Of a DNA stretch of 64,000 nt, positions 11,385 through 21,963 are shown in pieces; positions within the stretch are counted from its first letter, which is position 1; every line of letters begins with the position of its first letter. Both the position numbers and the translations under genes were made by a program. This DNA comes from Akebia trifoliata (lineage: Eukaryota > Streptophyta > Magnoliopsida > Ranunculales > Lardizabalaceae), in NCBI GenBank assembly GCA_017979445.1, contig CM030715.1:16311602-16375601 (forward strand), in the 5' to 3' direction. The notes under the pieces were generated by a model. The model searched no databases. It had not been told where the DNA came from and was given only the letters and a program-made list of their open reading frames with translations.

Positions 11385-13129
11385 TGTAGACACCCCATTT
11401 TTGAACTCGCCTGATTAATCAACTCGTCAACCCGATCGCAATGATTCCCAATGATGGTTCTGTATTCCATTGCTTTATTTTGTTACTAGATGTGTTTCAG
11501 AAATCCGGATGAGGTATCTCGAACTGACAAAATCTTAGAAATCACGCTACGCTAGGAAAATACGACTCCAGAAACATAGAAATCATCATCTTGCAAATCA
11601 AAAAGAAGTTTCACGATAAAAATCACTAAAAATTGACCAAATTACCAAAATACCCCTAACATCAAAACAACCCTAAAGCCTACATTACGCTTAGGAAAAC
11701 CCATTCAAACACATAAAACAACAAATCGAAATCAAATAAATCATTTCACCAATTTTAATAGAATTCGACAAAATTACGAAAATACCCCTCATAAAGTTCA
11801 CGACCATTTCATACAAAAAAAACTTCATAAATGACAAAAACCAACATTCACATTGAATTCCTTACGAAAAACTGATTCCAAAACATCTTGGAACATGGAA
11901 AAACGACTTAAAACGAAAAAAATCCTCTCCGAGGGCAAAATGGTAATTTCACAATTTTAAAAATTAAAGATTTCAAAATTAATAAATAAATCATTAAATA
12001 ATGTAAAGTGAAACATTAATAAAAATAATTTTAAAATGTGAACAAAAAAATCTATCAATCAGGCTTTCAGGCAAAATTGTGTTCGCAAGATATTTCTTTA
12101 AGGACCCCTCCATTTGGGGGTCCAAAGAATTAAAGATATAATAGAGAGGGGTTCTCCAAAAATTTAAAGTCAATCAAGCAAGATTAAAGTCAAGATATTA
12201 AAGTCAATCAAATAAAACTAAAGTCAAAATTAAAGTCAATTAAGTAAGACTAAAGTCAAGTATTAAAGTCAATCTCATGAGCTAAAGTCAAAATCCTAAA
12301 TCAAAACTCTAATCTAAACTAATCAAGTCAATCTCATAAGACTAAAGTCAAAACCCTAAATCAAAATCGTAATCTAAACTAATCAAGTCAATCTCCTAAG
12401 ACTAAAGTCAAAACCCTAAGTCAAAACCCTAAAGACTAAGTCCATCTCATGAGACCAAAGTCTAAACCCTAATTGAAACCCTAAAAAGAAACCCTAATCA
12501 AATCCTAATACTTTTAAAAACTTTATAAATAGGAGCCTCCACACTCTATTTTCGTATCAAAGAAAAAACCCTAGAAAAAGTAGGTGAAGAAGCCTCCACA
12601 ACCTCCCCAAAACCCTAATTTTGGAGCCCCAACTCCTTCCCTAACACCCCTACTCCCATTTTAGCCTAAAAAACACCTAGAAACCTTTCAAAAACACCCC
12701 AAAAATCCATAACAAATTCAAAACATCCAGATCCAAGAAGGAGATACCTTGCCTCGGAGATCAGAAATCAAATCCGGAGACAGAACAAAGTAAGGAGTAC
12801 GGTACAAGGAGCTGTTTTCACCAGATCTGAGGGAATAGTACTTTTGCAGATCGAAGGTAAGGTTTTTCATTATTTCTTAATCTAGGTTTTGTCATTAGCG
12901 ATATAGTTATATTTGGAATAAGTAGAAACCGGCATTTGTCGGGCGGGGTTGGTGCCTAACACCTTCCAACCCCGTAACATGATCCCCGGATTCAGATTTT
13001 CTGTGGTAGATTAGTGTTTATCCGTTTTAGAGTCAGTTTGGTTCCTAGACCATAATAACTAGGTGGCGACTCCCAAACCTCAAGGGTCAAAAGCGGATCC
13101 GTACACCCCACGGATCGAGGGCGCTTTCA
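11385..13129 (+). repeat. Family A 3' LTR
   Basis: The LTR is 1745 nt with the same ends as the 5' LTR and scattered substitutions and small indels. A TATAAATA is at 12524-12531. The TSD GCTAC follows immediately. Confidence 0.93.
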
Positions 13130-13134
13130 GCTAC

Positions 13135-15131
13135 CATAGCCTTTTTCATCATTTTTACCCTTATTGATGTGACAATGTTTGTCTCATAGCTCCGTAGGAC
13201 TGCTTGGTTGGAACTGTAAAGGAATGCTTTAGGAGAGTGTATGGTTTTTAGGGGTGGTTCGGGTTTTACATGGAGGATGAGGGGTGGTGGTTTTAATGAA
13301 GGTGTGGTAGTAGTTTGAGTGAGATTTGAAGGGGTATAAAGGATGACTAGTGGCGGTGAGGATGAAGCATGTGGTATGTGAAGAGGTAGATGAGAAAATG
13401 AGTTCTAAAGGTTGAGAGATGTGTATGGAATGAAAAGCGAAGGTCGAATAGTGGAACTTGTAGATTGGTCATTGGAATAGATGGTCAGGCCAAATATCCT
13501 AAGTGGTAATGGGGTGGAGTTGTCAGCGTATCGGGGGAGAGTGTTAACTATTGGTATTGCCGACATTTTTATTAGGTGAGCCTAGATTTTTTATCCTATG
13601 GAAGCTATCAACACGGAAGGGTTGAAGTCAGATTCTTCTCTTACAACCATGTTTACTGTAGGTCCGTTACTTCTTCTATTTTGGGTAGGCTGAAAATTCT
13701 GATTGATGTTTTGTTGTGGAACTTGGTTCATTGGACCATCTAGTATGATGGCCTTTCAATCAATCAGATTCTGTACTTGGTACTTAAGCTGCCAATACTG
13801 ATTAGTGGAATGCCCTGGTGCACCTATATGAAACTCACAAAAGAGGTTTGGATTGTACCCCACTTCTTTAGAATATTTTGTGTGAGAAGTAGTTCCGACA
13901 GCGTCATTGGTAGCTTGGTGAACACTTTATTGACCATGTTAGGTATTGTTTGTTGATTCTACCCATATTGTGGTGCTGGCTATGTTGGCATGGCTTGTGG
14001 AGGAACCATCTGGAAAGGATTCTACGGCACTAGAACCCAGGCAGCTCAAGGTACTGGCATCCAAAGGACTTGAGGTGCTTGTTGCCTCTGAACCAAAACC
14101 TAAATAAAGAGATGTTGGCTAGGTTGAACATTGTTAACTTGAGTTTCCTCTCTTTTCTTTACTAAAAGCATTGATTTCTTCTATGTCGATGTCCCTACTG
14201 CTGCACTTAGGATTGTAAAGTCCAATATTAGATTAGTTCGGATCCCGTCTTCAACCCGGTCTGCTACTTGAACTAGATTGGAGAAAGTGCCCGTGGTATG
14301 CCACACCAAATGGGTATAGAACGAATGCCCTAATGTAGAAATAAACATGATGTTCATCTCTTGTTCTATTATGGTTGGCTGTACCTAAGAAGCTGACTCT
14401 CGCTACCTTTGGATGTATTCCTTCACTGTTTCCCTCTACTTTCTTGTGCCATGTCATTTCTATCCAAACCAATATCCATGTTAAACTTGTGATTGTGCTA
14501 GAACATTTCAACCAAGTCCTGCCAATTCTTGATAAACGAGTGGTCTAACCCCGAGAACCTTTGAGAGTCGGTCCTGTCAGACTTCTTTGAAATAACTGTA
14601 CCATCAATTTGTCATCCTCGTCATATTGACACATCGACCCGTAGTACAATTTGAGGTGCAATAAAGACACCCTACCCGTTGTGCATTGGGGTAGAAACCA
14701 AGGTCCCTAAATCTTGTCTCCTATAAGGTGTTTATGCCCTTGATTCGTCTTATTTCCTCTTGGAGACTCGATCTATGGGCCATTTTATTGTCCATAACAC
14801 TTTTAGCTTCGGGAGCCCTGAAATCACACTCGTCATCTAGGATCACCACTAAATGTGGTTGGTTATGTGGGATGTAAAGTGGAGGGCCCTGATACACTGG
14901 CATAGTAAGAGGTAGGGTGGTTTGTTGACCTGGTCGTGGTTGCTCAGGGAGTTTAGGATTTGACTCAGATGCTTGGTGTTGAGCGGCTTGTGCTTGTAAA
15001 AAATTAGTACTACTCAAAATGGCCGTCAACATTCTTCCATGCCTTTTTGTTGTTTCCAATAGCCTTGTTATCATTGCATTAGCCTCGGCTAGTTCATTCA
15101 TTATAGGTTGTGGGTCATCTGAGTTGCTCAT
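13135..15131 (-). pseudogene. Family B gag, broken
   Basis: Minus-strand gag of the B element. Its best start is the ATG at 15131 (MSNSDDPQ), since element C has an ATG at the same aligned place. The frame is open upstream to 15251 and aligns with C (VAKRKKYEHPEKPPYF against VAKRKKYKQPEVPPYF). A short coiled-coil-like stretch (ANAMITRLLETTKRHGRM) and a proline/glutamine-rich stretch follow, then YIPHNQPHLVVILDDEC. Beyond about 14720 the capsid-like part is readable only with frameshifts and stops. At 13135-13500 the linker joins to 2742 after removal of the A element. Confidence 0.85.
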
Positions 15132-15334
15132 AATTGATGATGATTGAAGAAAATACGGAGGCTTCTCAGGGTGTTCGTACTTTTTTCGTTTGGCCACCTG
15201 TGGGTACAAAAGACCAAACATTACTATCTTATTTACAAAAAGGAAATGCATGATGCATTATTAGGTCTAGTCAATTATTAAGGGTGGTACCCAAAAAGGA
15301 AAATTTAGTTAAGTAAATTCAAAAAGCGTGGTTC

Positions 15335-16000
15335 GCTAACGCGAAGTTAGATCGTTTAAGAAAAAGAATTACATCAACACGAAGCTGACATCAACACGAA
15401 GTTGGTGCAATTTTTTTGAAAAAGAATTACATAAGCCAAAGCTGGCATCGACACGGAGTCGATATAATTAAAAAACGATTTCATTAGCACGAAACTAGCA
15501 TCAACACGGAGTTAATAAAATATTTTGGAAAAGAATTACATCAGCCGGAGTTGGTATCGATACGGAGTTAGTATAATTAAAAAATGATTACATCAGCACA
15601 GAGCTAGCATCAATACGAAGTTGGTAAAATATTTTGAAAAAGAATTACATCAGCATAGAGCTGGCATCGACACGGAGTCGATATAATTAAAAAGTGATTA
15701 TATCAACACGGAACTAGCAATCAGCACGGAGCTGGCATCAATACGGAGTTGGTAAAATATTTTGAAAAAGAAATTACATCAGCATGGACCTGGGATTGAC
15801 ATGGAGTCGATAAAATCTTTTGAAAAAGAAATTACATCAGCACGGGACTGACATCGATATGGAGTCGATAAAATATTTTAAAAAATGAATTACATAAACA
15901 CAGAGCTAGCATCGACACGGAGTTGGTAAAATATTTTTAAAAAGGAAATTACATCAGTACGGAGCTGGTATCGACACAGAGTTTGTATAGCATTTTGTAA
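15335..16000 (-). repeat. Family B leader hairpin array 1
   Basis: Degenerate tandem units of about 60 nt in which short arms flank a constant loop. On the plus strand CAGC-ACGGA-GCTG, CGAC-ACGGA-GTCG and CAAC-ACGAA-GTTG recur, separated by AT-rich spacers such as AAAATATTTTGAAAAAG. This is the inverted equivalent of array 1 in element C (36680-37384). Mutations have broken some stems. Confidence 0.75.
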
Positions 16001-16090
16001 AAGTAGATTGTTACAAACAAGTCGAGTTAGAAAAACACATTTTCTATTAGCCCCCAATCCAATTCTCTGAAATCAAGGCCGACCAGTTAG

Positions 16091-16224
16091 ATTCTTAAGG
16101 AAGAAGTGGCGCACAAGGCACTCTTAAATCACCTTATTTTTTTGAATAAACGTAGTCTATCTCCCTCGTATCAACAGGGCAAGATCGTTCTTAAGTACTA
16201 ACTTTAATCAAAAATTACAATTAG
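16091..16224 (-). other. Conserved leader block (B copy)
   Basis: On the minus strand this reads GATCTTGCCCTGTTGATACG, then GATAGACTACGTTTATTC, then AAGGTGATTTAAGAGTGCC and TTGTGCGCCAC, in the same order as A and C. The hairpin at 16146-16160 keeps six pairs, one of them changed to G-U. Confidence 0.7.
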
Positions 16225-16317
16225 TGCTTAAATATATTTTTTTTAATTTATTTTGTTGGAAAAATAAGTGGATTCACTTGAATTGATCCCCCGATTGTTG
16301 ATCTTGATGGGTCACAT

Positions 16318-17010
16318 ATGGATCCTAATTTGAAATAGATATGGGTCGTAGACCTAATTTAGATGGATACGGGTTGTGGACTCGGTTTGGGTTGGATTTG
16401 GTTTGTAAACCTAGTCCGAGATGGATATGGGTCGTAGACCCATTTGACATGGATATGGGTTGTGGACCCATTTTCGAAGTGGATATAGGTCGTGGACCCA
16501 ATTTGACATGGATATGGGTTGTGAACCCATTTTCGAAGTGGGTATGAGTTATGGACCTATTTGACATGGATATGGGTCGTAGATCCATTTTGAGCTAGAT
16601 ATGGGTCGTGGACTTAATTTGACATGGATATGGGTTGTGGACCCATTTTTGAAATGGATATAGATCATGGACCCATTTAGAAGTGGGTATGGGTTGTAGA
16701 CCCATTTTAAATGGATATGGGTCATGGACTCATTTAGAAGTGGGTATGGGTCATGGATCTGTTTTGAAATGGATGGGTTATAAACCCATTTTTTAAGTAG
16801 ATATGGGTCGTGGACCCATTTGAAACGGATATGGGTCATTGACCATTTGGAAGTGGATACGGGTCGTAAACCTATTTTGAAATGGATGGGTCGTGGACTC
16901 ATTTTTTTAAGTGGATATGGGTTGTGGACCCATTTGAAGCGAGTATGAGTGGTGGACCCATTTGGAAGTGGATACTGGTCGTGGACCCGTTTTAAAGTGA
17001 GTATGATTGA
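16318..17010 (-). repeat. Family B leader hairpin array 2
   Basis: About 20 or more tandem units of 26-30 nt centred on ATGGGTC-GTG-GACCCAT, a 7-bp stem with a 3-nt loop, separated by TTGAAATGGAT-like spacers. Element C has the equivalent array with CTGGGTC-CAC-GACCCAG, so the terminal base pair is A-T in one family and C-G in the other. The open reading frames found here on both strands come from the repeat. Confidence 0.85.
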
Positions 17011-17264
17011 TGGATGATAATGGATTTGATTGTGGGTGAAGTTGATAGTGTGTCACGTGGGGCGAAACCAACTTTGATTGATTAAGTGTAGGCGAGTTCC
17101 ATTTTAATCAAACAAAAAGTAGCGAGTGGAAGACCATAAGTTTAATGACAAAAGTGATTCATTTGATTATTCTTTAGCCTCAAAACTCAAAATAAAAATA
17201 AAGTACAAGAGAAAAGTTGTCAAGACTGATGTAAGGAACAAAATGAATATAAAAAAAAATATTT

Positions 17265-17510
17265 GGAGTCCGTATTTAATGCAGGACCTAACACTTTTAT
17301 GTTGGTCCGTGCTTTAAATACGGACCAGAACCTTAATTTTCAAAGAAAGAAAAATTTTATTTTTTTTATTTTTTTTAGGGTGCCTTCACACTGGTCTGTG
17401 CAGTATACACGGACCTTAGAAAATTTCTCAAGTCCTTCCTTAAAACACGGACTGAACCACTTTCCTTAAGTCTGTATATGAACCACGAACCAGAAGCTTT
17501 TTTAGTATGC
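17265..17510 (-). repeat. Family B leader hairpin array 3
   Basis: Loose repeats with inverted arms, for example GTCCGT-GCTTTAAAT-ACGGAC at 17305-17325 and GGTCTGTG...CACGGACC at 17393-17415. They match the CCGTG...CACGG units of element C at 35005-35483. Confidence 0.55.
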
Positions 17511-18260
17511 CAAACTTCTTCCTGCTCTCTGTTTTGGCCCCCATTTTTCTAGATTTTGAAGCAAATAGCCTCTGTTTTTTAGCTTGGGCCACAAAAAATA
17601 ATTTGATGATGCAAAACATAAAGGAAAAGCAATTTCCCCCTTTACCTAGGGAAACATATAACGAAACATAAAAGGAAAAGTCATCTAAAATCTATACAAC
17701 TTGTCTTCGTAGGCTTAAAAAAAAAATTACATCACATATGAGCATGGAATGGATACACATTCAATTTTGAAAATTTTAGTATCGTAAGTCTATTAATTAC
17801 GTTTCGATGCATACGGGTTTGTAGGTGATTTTTCGGATACCCATTATTTAAACCTTGATGTACACCAGTGTGTCAACGTCTTAAATTGGTGAATAGGGTG
17901 GATGTTCTCCTCCCCGCCACTCAAAATAACGATCTTGGGGGCTTGAAAATACCGGCAGCCGGGGCTAGAATTTTAACAAGGAAAGGTGGTGGTTTGTGCA
18001 TTGGGATATAAAGCGCACGTGCACATGCATTTTTTTTTAAATGTATCCATCCTTACATCATTGGTCCCAAATTAAAAAAAATAAAAAACAAAACATAAGT
18101 AAGTAAATATTACATCTATTCTCACATGAAACTTGTAAAAAAATAAAAAATAAAAAACACAACAAACGTTAGTAGATAAACTAGAAAAACATAAATGGAA
18201 ATGCACATTTTATTTTGAAATATGATCGAATCGAAAAAGAGGGTCAAACCCGCTAATGTT

Positions 18261-18278
18261 TACCTAGTAGAGTCGCCA
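18261..18278 (-). promoter_or_regulatory. Primer-binding site, family B
   Basis: The minus strand reads TGGCGACTCTACTAGGTA three bases inside the LTR end at 18282. It is the same primer-site type as A and C, with two substitutions. Confidence 0.65.
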
Positions 18279-18281
18279 AGC

Positions 18282-18511
18282 TGTGGACACAAGATTTTTT
18301 ATTTTCGAATACTCAACCACTTTTGAGGGTTTTGGAGTCGTCACGATTCTTTTTTTGATAAAAGGGTGTAAATAGTGACCAGTGATATATTTTTTTGAAA
18401 AATCATTTGTTTTGGCGTTTAGTGACTCTTGTACGGATAAGGTCTATTGATCCAACTTTTGATTATATGTAAGAGGATCCATATTAGGGAGTAGGGAAGG
18501 TGTTACACACC
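18282..18511 (-). repeat. Family B 5' LTR, 3' portion
   Basis: The LTR end is GTGTCCACA on the minus strand at 18282. The segment includes GGGTGTGTAACACCTTCCC, matching the ...TGCCTAACACCTTCC... position in LTRs A and C. It stops at about 18511 where element E1 begins. The rest of the same LTR resumes at 24938. Confidence 0.75.
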
Positions 18512-19334
18512 CTACGAGGTGATTTTTAACCATACGAGGTGAAAAAGAAAGTGAAACGATAAAAGATTTGGTGGATTTTGTAGAGAACGAGGCTACGGAC
18601 GTTTCTCCCTTCTGTGTCGGTCGTCGACGGCGAGCCGTTTGTCATGAGTCTGAGGTTGAAGTTTCGAAGAAAAATGAAATTTTTGTTTAAATTCGTTGGC
18701 TAGTTTTGGACGGGTTGGGGATGATGAAGAATAAAAAAAATTAAAAATTTTATTTATATAAAGTCTTAGGACGAAATCGGTATTTTGCCTATTGTTCCGT
18801 TCGACAATAACTTGACCATCCGGACTCTAAAAGTGACGAATGAATACTCTATTTTATCTAATTTTTTATTCCGGATCTAATGATATGGTCAATTTCTACA
18901 ATTTGATCTTTAACAAAAATTTACATTTTTGGCCTGAGGTGACCTCTAAAATTGACGTCATTTTTTTTAATGATAATTCAACTTTCTATGTTCTAAAAAT
19001 GATAAATAAATAGTCCATGTTTAATAATTTTTCGTTATGAACCCAATAGTATAATCAAATCTTAATAATTCTTACTCTAGTAATAAGTCACTATTTTAGC
19101 CTGGTCCGACTCAATAATCGAGGATTTTGTAACTTTTATGTTCAGACTCGCATTTGAGCGTGCTTACAGGCTAAAGTATATTTTTCGATCATTTTGAATC
19201 CAATGGTAAGATCATATTTCATTAAAAATTATCAGAACAAGGTCCTATAATTTTATTCTAAGTCCCACTTTTAGGATTTTCTCAAAATTTTACTATTTTC
19301 CTCGAGATACGAATCAAAAATTAGGGATTTTACA
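18512..19334 (-). repeat. E1 3' LTR, truncated
   Basis: This matches 24125-24937, starting TGTAAAATCCC at 19334 on the minus strand. Similarity stops near 18512, where ACGAGGTGA occurs twice about 15 nt apart. That suggests a deletion guided by short homology. Confidence 0.8.
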
Positions 19335-19349
19335 TTCTCTCCCCCTTAA
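19335..19349 (-). promoter_or_regulatory. Polypurine tract of E1
   Basis: The minus strand reads TTAAGGGGGAGAGAA directly before the 3' LTR. Confidence 0.8.
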
Positions 19350-19980
19350 TAAAAATTTCATCCTCGAAATTAAAATCATACCTTATCAAATTTTATCGTC
19401 ACCACACAGCATGTATAGTAAACGATACCTACCTTCAATTATCATCTATTCTCGGTTCTAGCCAATCTCATTTATAACTCATAACCTTATGTCAGCTGTA
19501 TTGCATCACCCCAAGACATTTATTTATTAATCACTCTAATTTAAACTTATACTCCAATTAATCCATTATTTGTATAACCCTAAGATAACAATCAATTCAC
19601 CTTGTTTCACTTCCCTACCAATGTTTATCAACAACAATCCTTTTACATCTTCTCTATTATTTATCTTTATTTCTCTCATTAATTACACCGTCTATTATGT
19701 TTTACTCATACTTATTATGAATATTACTCCTCAATGTATAGTCTTACCACAAGCACACCACTATATTTATATTCAATTCAATATTATATTTTCTACTTAT
19801 TGTGATATTTCCTCAAAACCTCTGTCAAAACCTTTATAATTTAAAATCTTACTCGAGGGGATAAATCCTACATCCCATCAACTCTAATTCGAGATATATA
19901 TGTACTTTCCATTCTACTTTACATCAACCAACCTACACTTATTCTTTAAACACATCCAATAAATTATCTTATAATTTAAC

Positions 19981-20063
19981 CACGTGTGAAGAATATGGCA
20001 AATACTTCTTCAGCATGGACACGTGGAACACATTGAAGGCTTGCTCGAGTTGCGGTGGTAGAA
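19981..20063 (-). pseudogene. E1 integrase C-terminal fragment
   Basis: The minus strand reads ILPPQLEQAFNVFHVSMLKK then YLPYSSHV. This is the conserved motif near the end of chromovirus integrases (V-F-H-V-S-M-L-K/R-K-Y). No catalytic core is present. Between this fragment and the gag remnants (about 20070-20440) the expected protease, RT and integrase core are missing. The chromodomain is not readable downstream. Confidence 0.75.
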
Positions 20064-20439
20064 TCATTCTGCAAGACACACACTTTCTTACTCTACCCCC
20101 AAAATTACAATTTCTACTAATTACTACTTAAATATCATTGTAATATCAATTAAATCTTATCCATTTAACTTTATCTTGCCCACATCATATATATTTTCAC
20201 TTGTTACATAGTCACATCACTAGCCTTACAAATCGTACTTGTCTTCTCACACTTTACAACTATTTTAACACCTATGTTTTGCAAGTTCTTAAATAATCTT
20301 CCAAAAATCTCATTCTTTCTTCACAAGGCCTCCCAATGGTATAGATAATTTCATTACTCGACTCAGGTCAGTAGTTTCTAGATCTAGCAAGTATGCAAAA
20401 TCTTAGTAGAATTATAAGATCTAGAGGAACCAGGATTGA

Positions 20440-21606
20440 ATAGAACTCCACTTTCCAATATTATAATTAAAAATCGTACCTTCCAAAACTTCGTCAACGA
20501 CAAGTACTTTATCTTGGGTCACAACCCTTGTTCGCGACTGTGATAGAGGGCACTCTCTCCTAATATGTCCCACCTGACCACATGCGTAACATATCAACAA
20601 TCATGTCTTCGTAGATCTCTGTGAAGCGGGCAATTGGTAGACTGGGGTCTGTAGGCTTTGAACCTGTCTTGTTGGTTCATTTGGCCCTATTGGCATTATT
20701 GGAGTCTCAATTGTTCTATGACTCGATGATGAAGAAATCATGTAACTTGATAGTGGAGTAGGAGCTCGATACTGCAGATATGCGGGTCCAGAGCACTCGG
20801 TCTTGAATACACCGATCTCTTAGCTGGATCTGATTTGGAAGAAAAAGATGTCTGGGGTTGACTGATTTGTCCCCGGGATATTTGTAATTCCATTCCTTCT
20901 CGCTTTCGACCGCTAGTTCGGTCTGATTGAGGTGGCATAAGTTTTTCATCAATCTTTTTAAAATCCAGTGGCCTTATAGTTCCTTGAGTTGGCCCATCTA
21001 ACATTTTTCTTAGTCACGGATCTTTAATCGGTTGACGTCGACCGGAATATTGCTCCCCTCTATATCCTAACTTACCACATTCGTAACATGCCACTACTCT
21101 TTCTTTTGACTGATTTAATATTAAATGTTGTTGTTTCTTGTAAAACTCTTCCATCTCTTGAACAGATATTTCTATAGTCTCACTTCTTATGCATGGTTGT
21201 TTTTCCCGTGACTTTGCTAATTTCGTAATTGTTTGCCTCTTATTAGATCCTAACTACCTTTCTTCTACTAGGCTTTAAGGCGATGCTTGTATTGTCCCTA
21301 TTTCTTCTTGTAATCCTCCTTGTGGTGGGATATTTACTCCTTGATCCATTTGGGATTTATCCTTAAAATAGTGGTCGAGCCTTTCTTCTATTATCTCTAA
21401 TCTTTTTGTTAGTTGGCCCACCATGATCATTTGGGCTTCAAATATCTCTGATTATCTTCTTTCCAAACGAGCCTAACTCTGGGATAACTCAGAGACTATT
21501 TCTATCAACTGTTCTATCTTGGTAAGATTACTAGACCCAGGTAGATCTTCCCCAGTAGTTTGACTCTTTGTCACGGGTCCAGTTGCACCTCTATTTCCTT
21601 ACATCT
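20440..21606 (-). pseudogene. E1 gag remnant with zinc-knuckle-like motif
   Basis: The minus strand gives gag-like sequence broken by stops and frame changes. It has an N-terminal helical stretch (NLTKIEQLIEIVSELSQ), RLEIIEERLDHYFKDKSQ, and EISVQEMEEFYKKQQHLILN. Two decayed CCHC-like knuckles follow: CYECGKLGY in one, and the HIRRECPLSQSR type near 20550-20600 in another frame. It is consistent with chromovirus gag but too decayed to define a start. Confidence 0.6.
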
Positions 21607-21949
21607 TTCCTAACTTGCAAGTTTAGTAATCTTCATTTTATTAGAAGCAAGGCACTTCTCAGAACCATGCCAACATCATTCTTATGGACGCACTAACTAC
21701 TAGTACAATAAGGAATCTAGTAATAAACAACATTTTCATTACTAACAGAATGAACCTAGAATACTATCCTACGCTTACTAGACTATAGACATCTAGACAT
21801 CGAAGAACTCGTAATTCCAATATAGAACTACTGATGAGCTAGGATATTAAATTCCTAGTGACACTCTATGATTATCGATCTAATATCTGTGGTATCAGCC
21901 AATTTTCCAAAACACAGCAAATCTGTATCCCATACGGATCTAATGTTAT

Positions 21950-21961
21950 GCTCTGATACCA
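21950..21961 (-). promoter_or_regulatory. Primer-binding site of E1 (initiator tRNA-Met)
   Basis: The minus strand reads TGGTATCAGAGC two bases inside the LTR end. This is the classic initiator-Met primer site of plant LTR elements and differs from A, B and C. Confidence 0.9.
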
Positions 21962-21963
21962 TA

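Larger units (their letters stand above)
2743..13129 (+). mobile_element. Complete family A LTR retrotransposon, 10.4 kb, TSD GCTAC
   Basis: This is a full-length element with two LTRs (2743-4492 and 11385-13129), TG...CA ends, and a 5-bp TSD GCTAC at 2738-2742 and 13130-13134. A primer-binding site follows the 5' LTR and the purine tract AAAGAAGGG precedes the 3' LTR. The internal 6.9 kb keeps only a decayed integrase core near 7750-8090. I find no gag, protease or RT. The rest is leader sequence, short repeats and two tandem hairpin arrays. By eye the LTRs differ at only a few percent, so insertion was fairly recent and the element is non-autonomous. Transposition would have needed proteins from a related Tat element. 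It interrupts family B. Confidence 0.93.

Noticed and set aside
16318..17010. Paired open frames on both strands as genes
   Set aside because: They result from a 26-30-nt palindromic tandem repeat in the family B leader.
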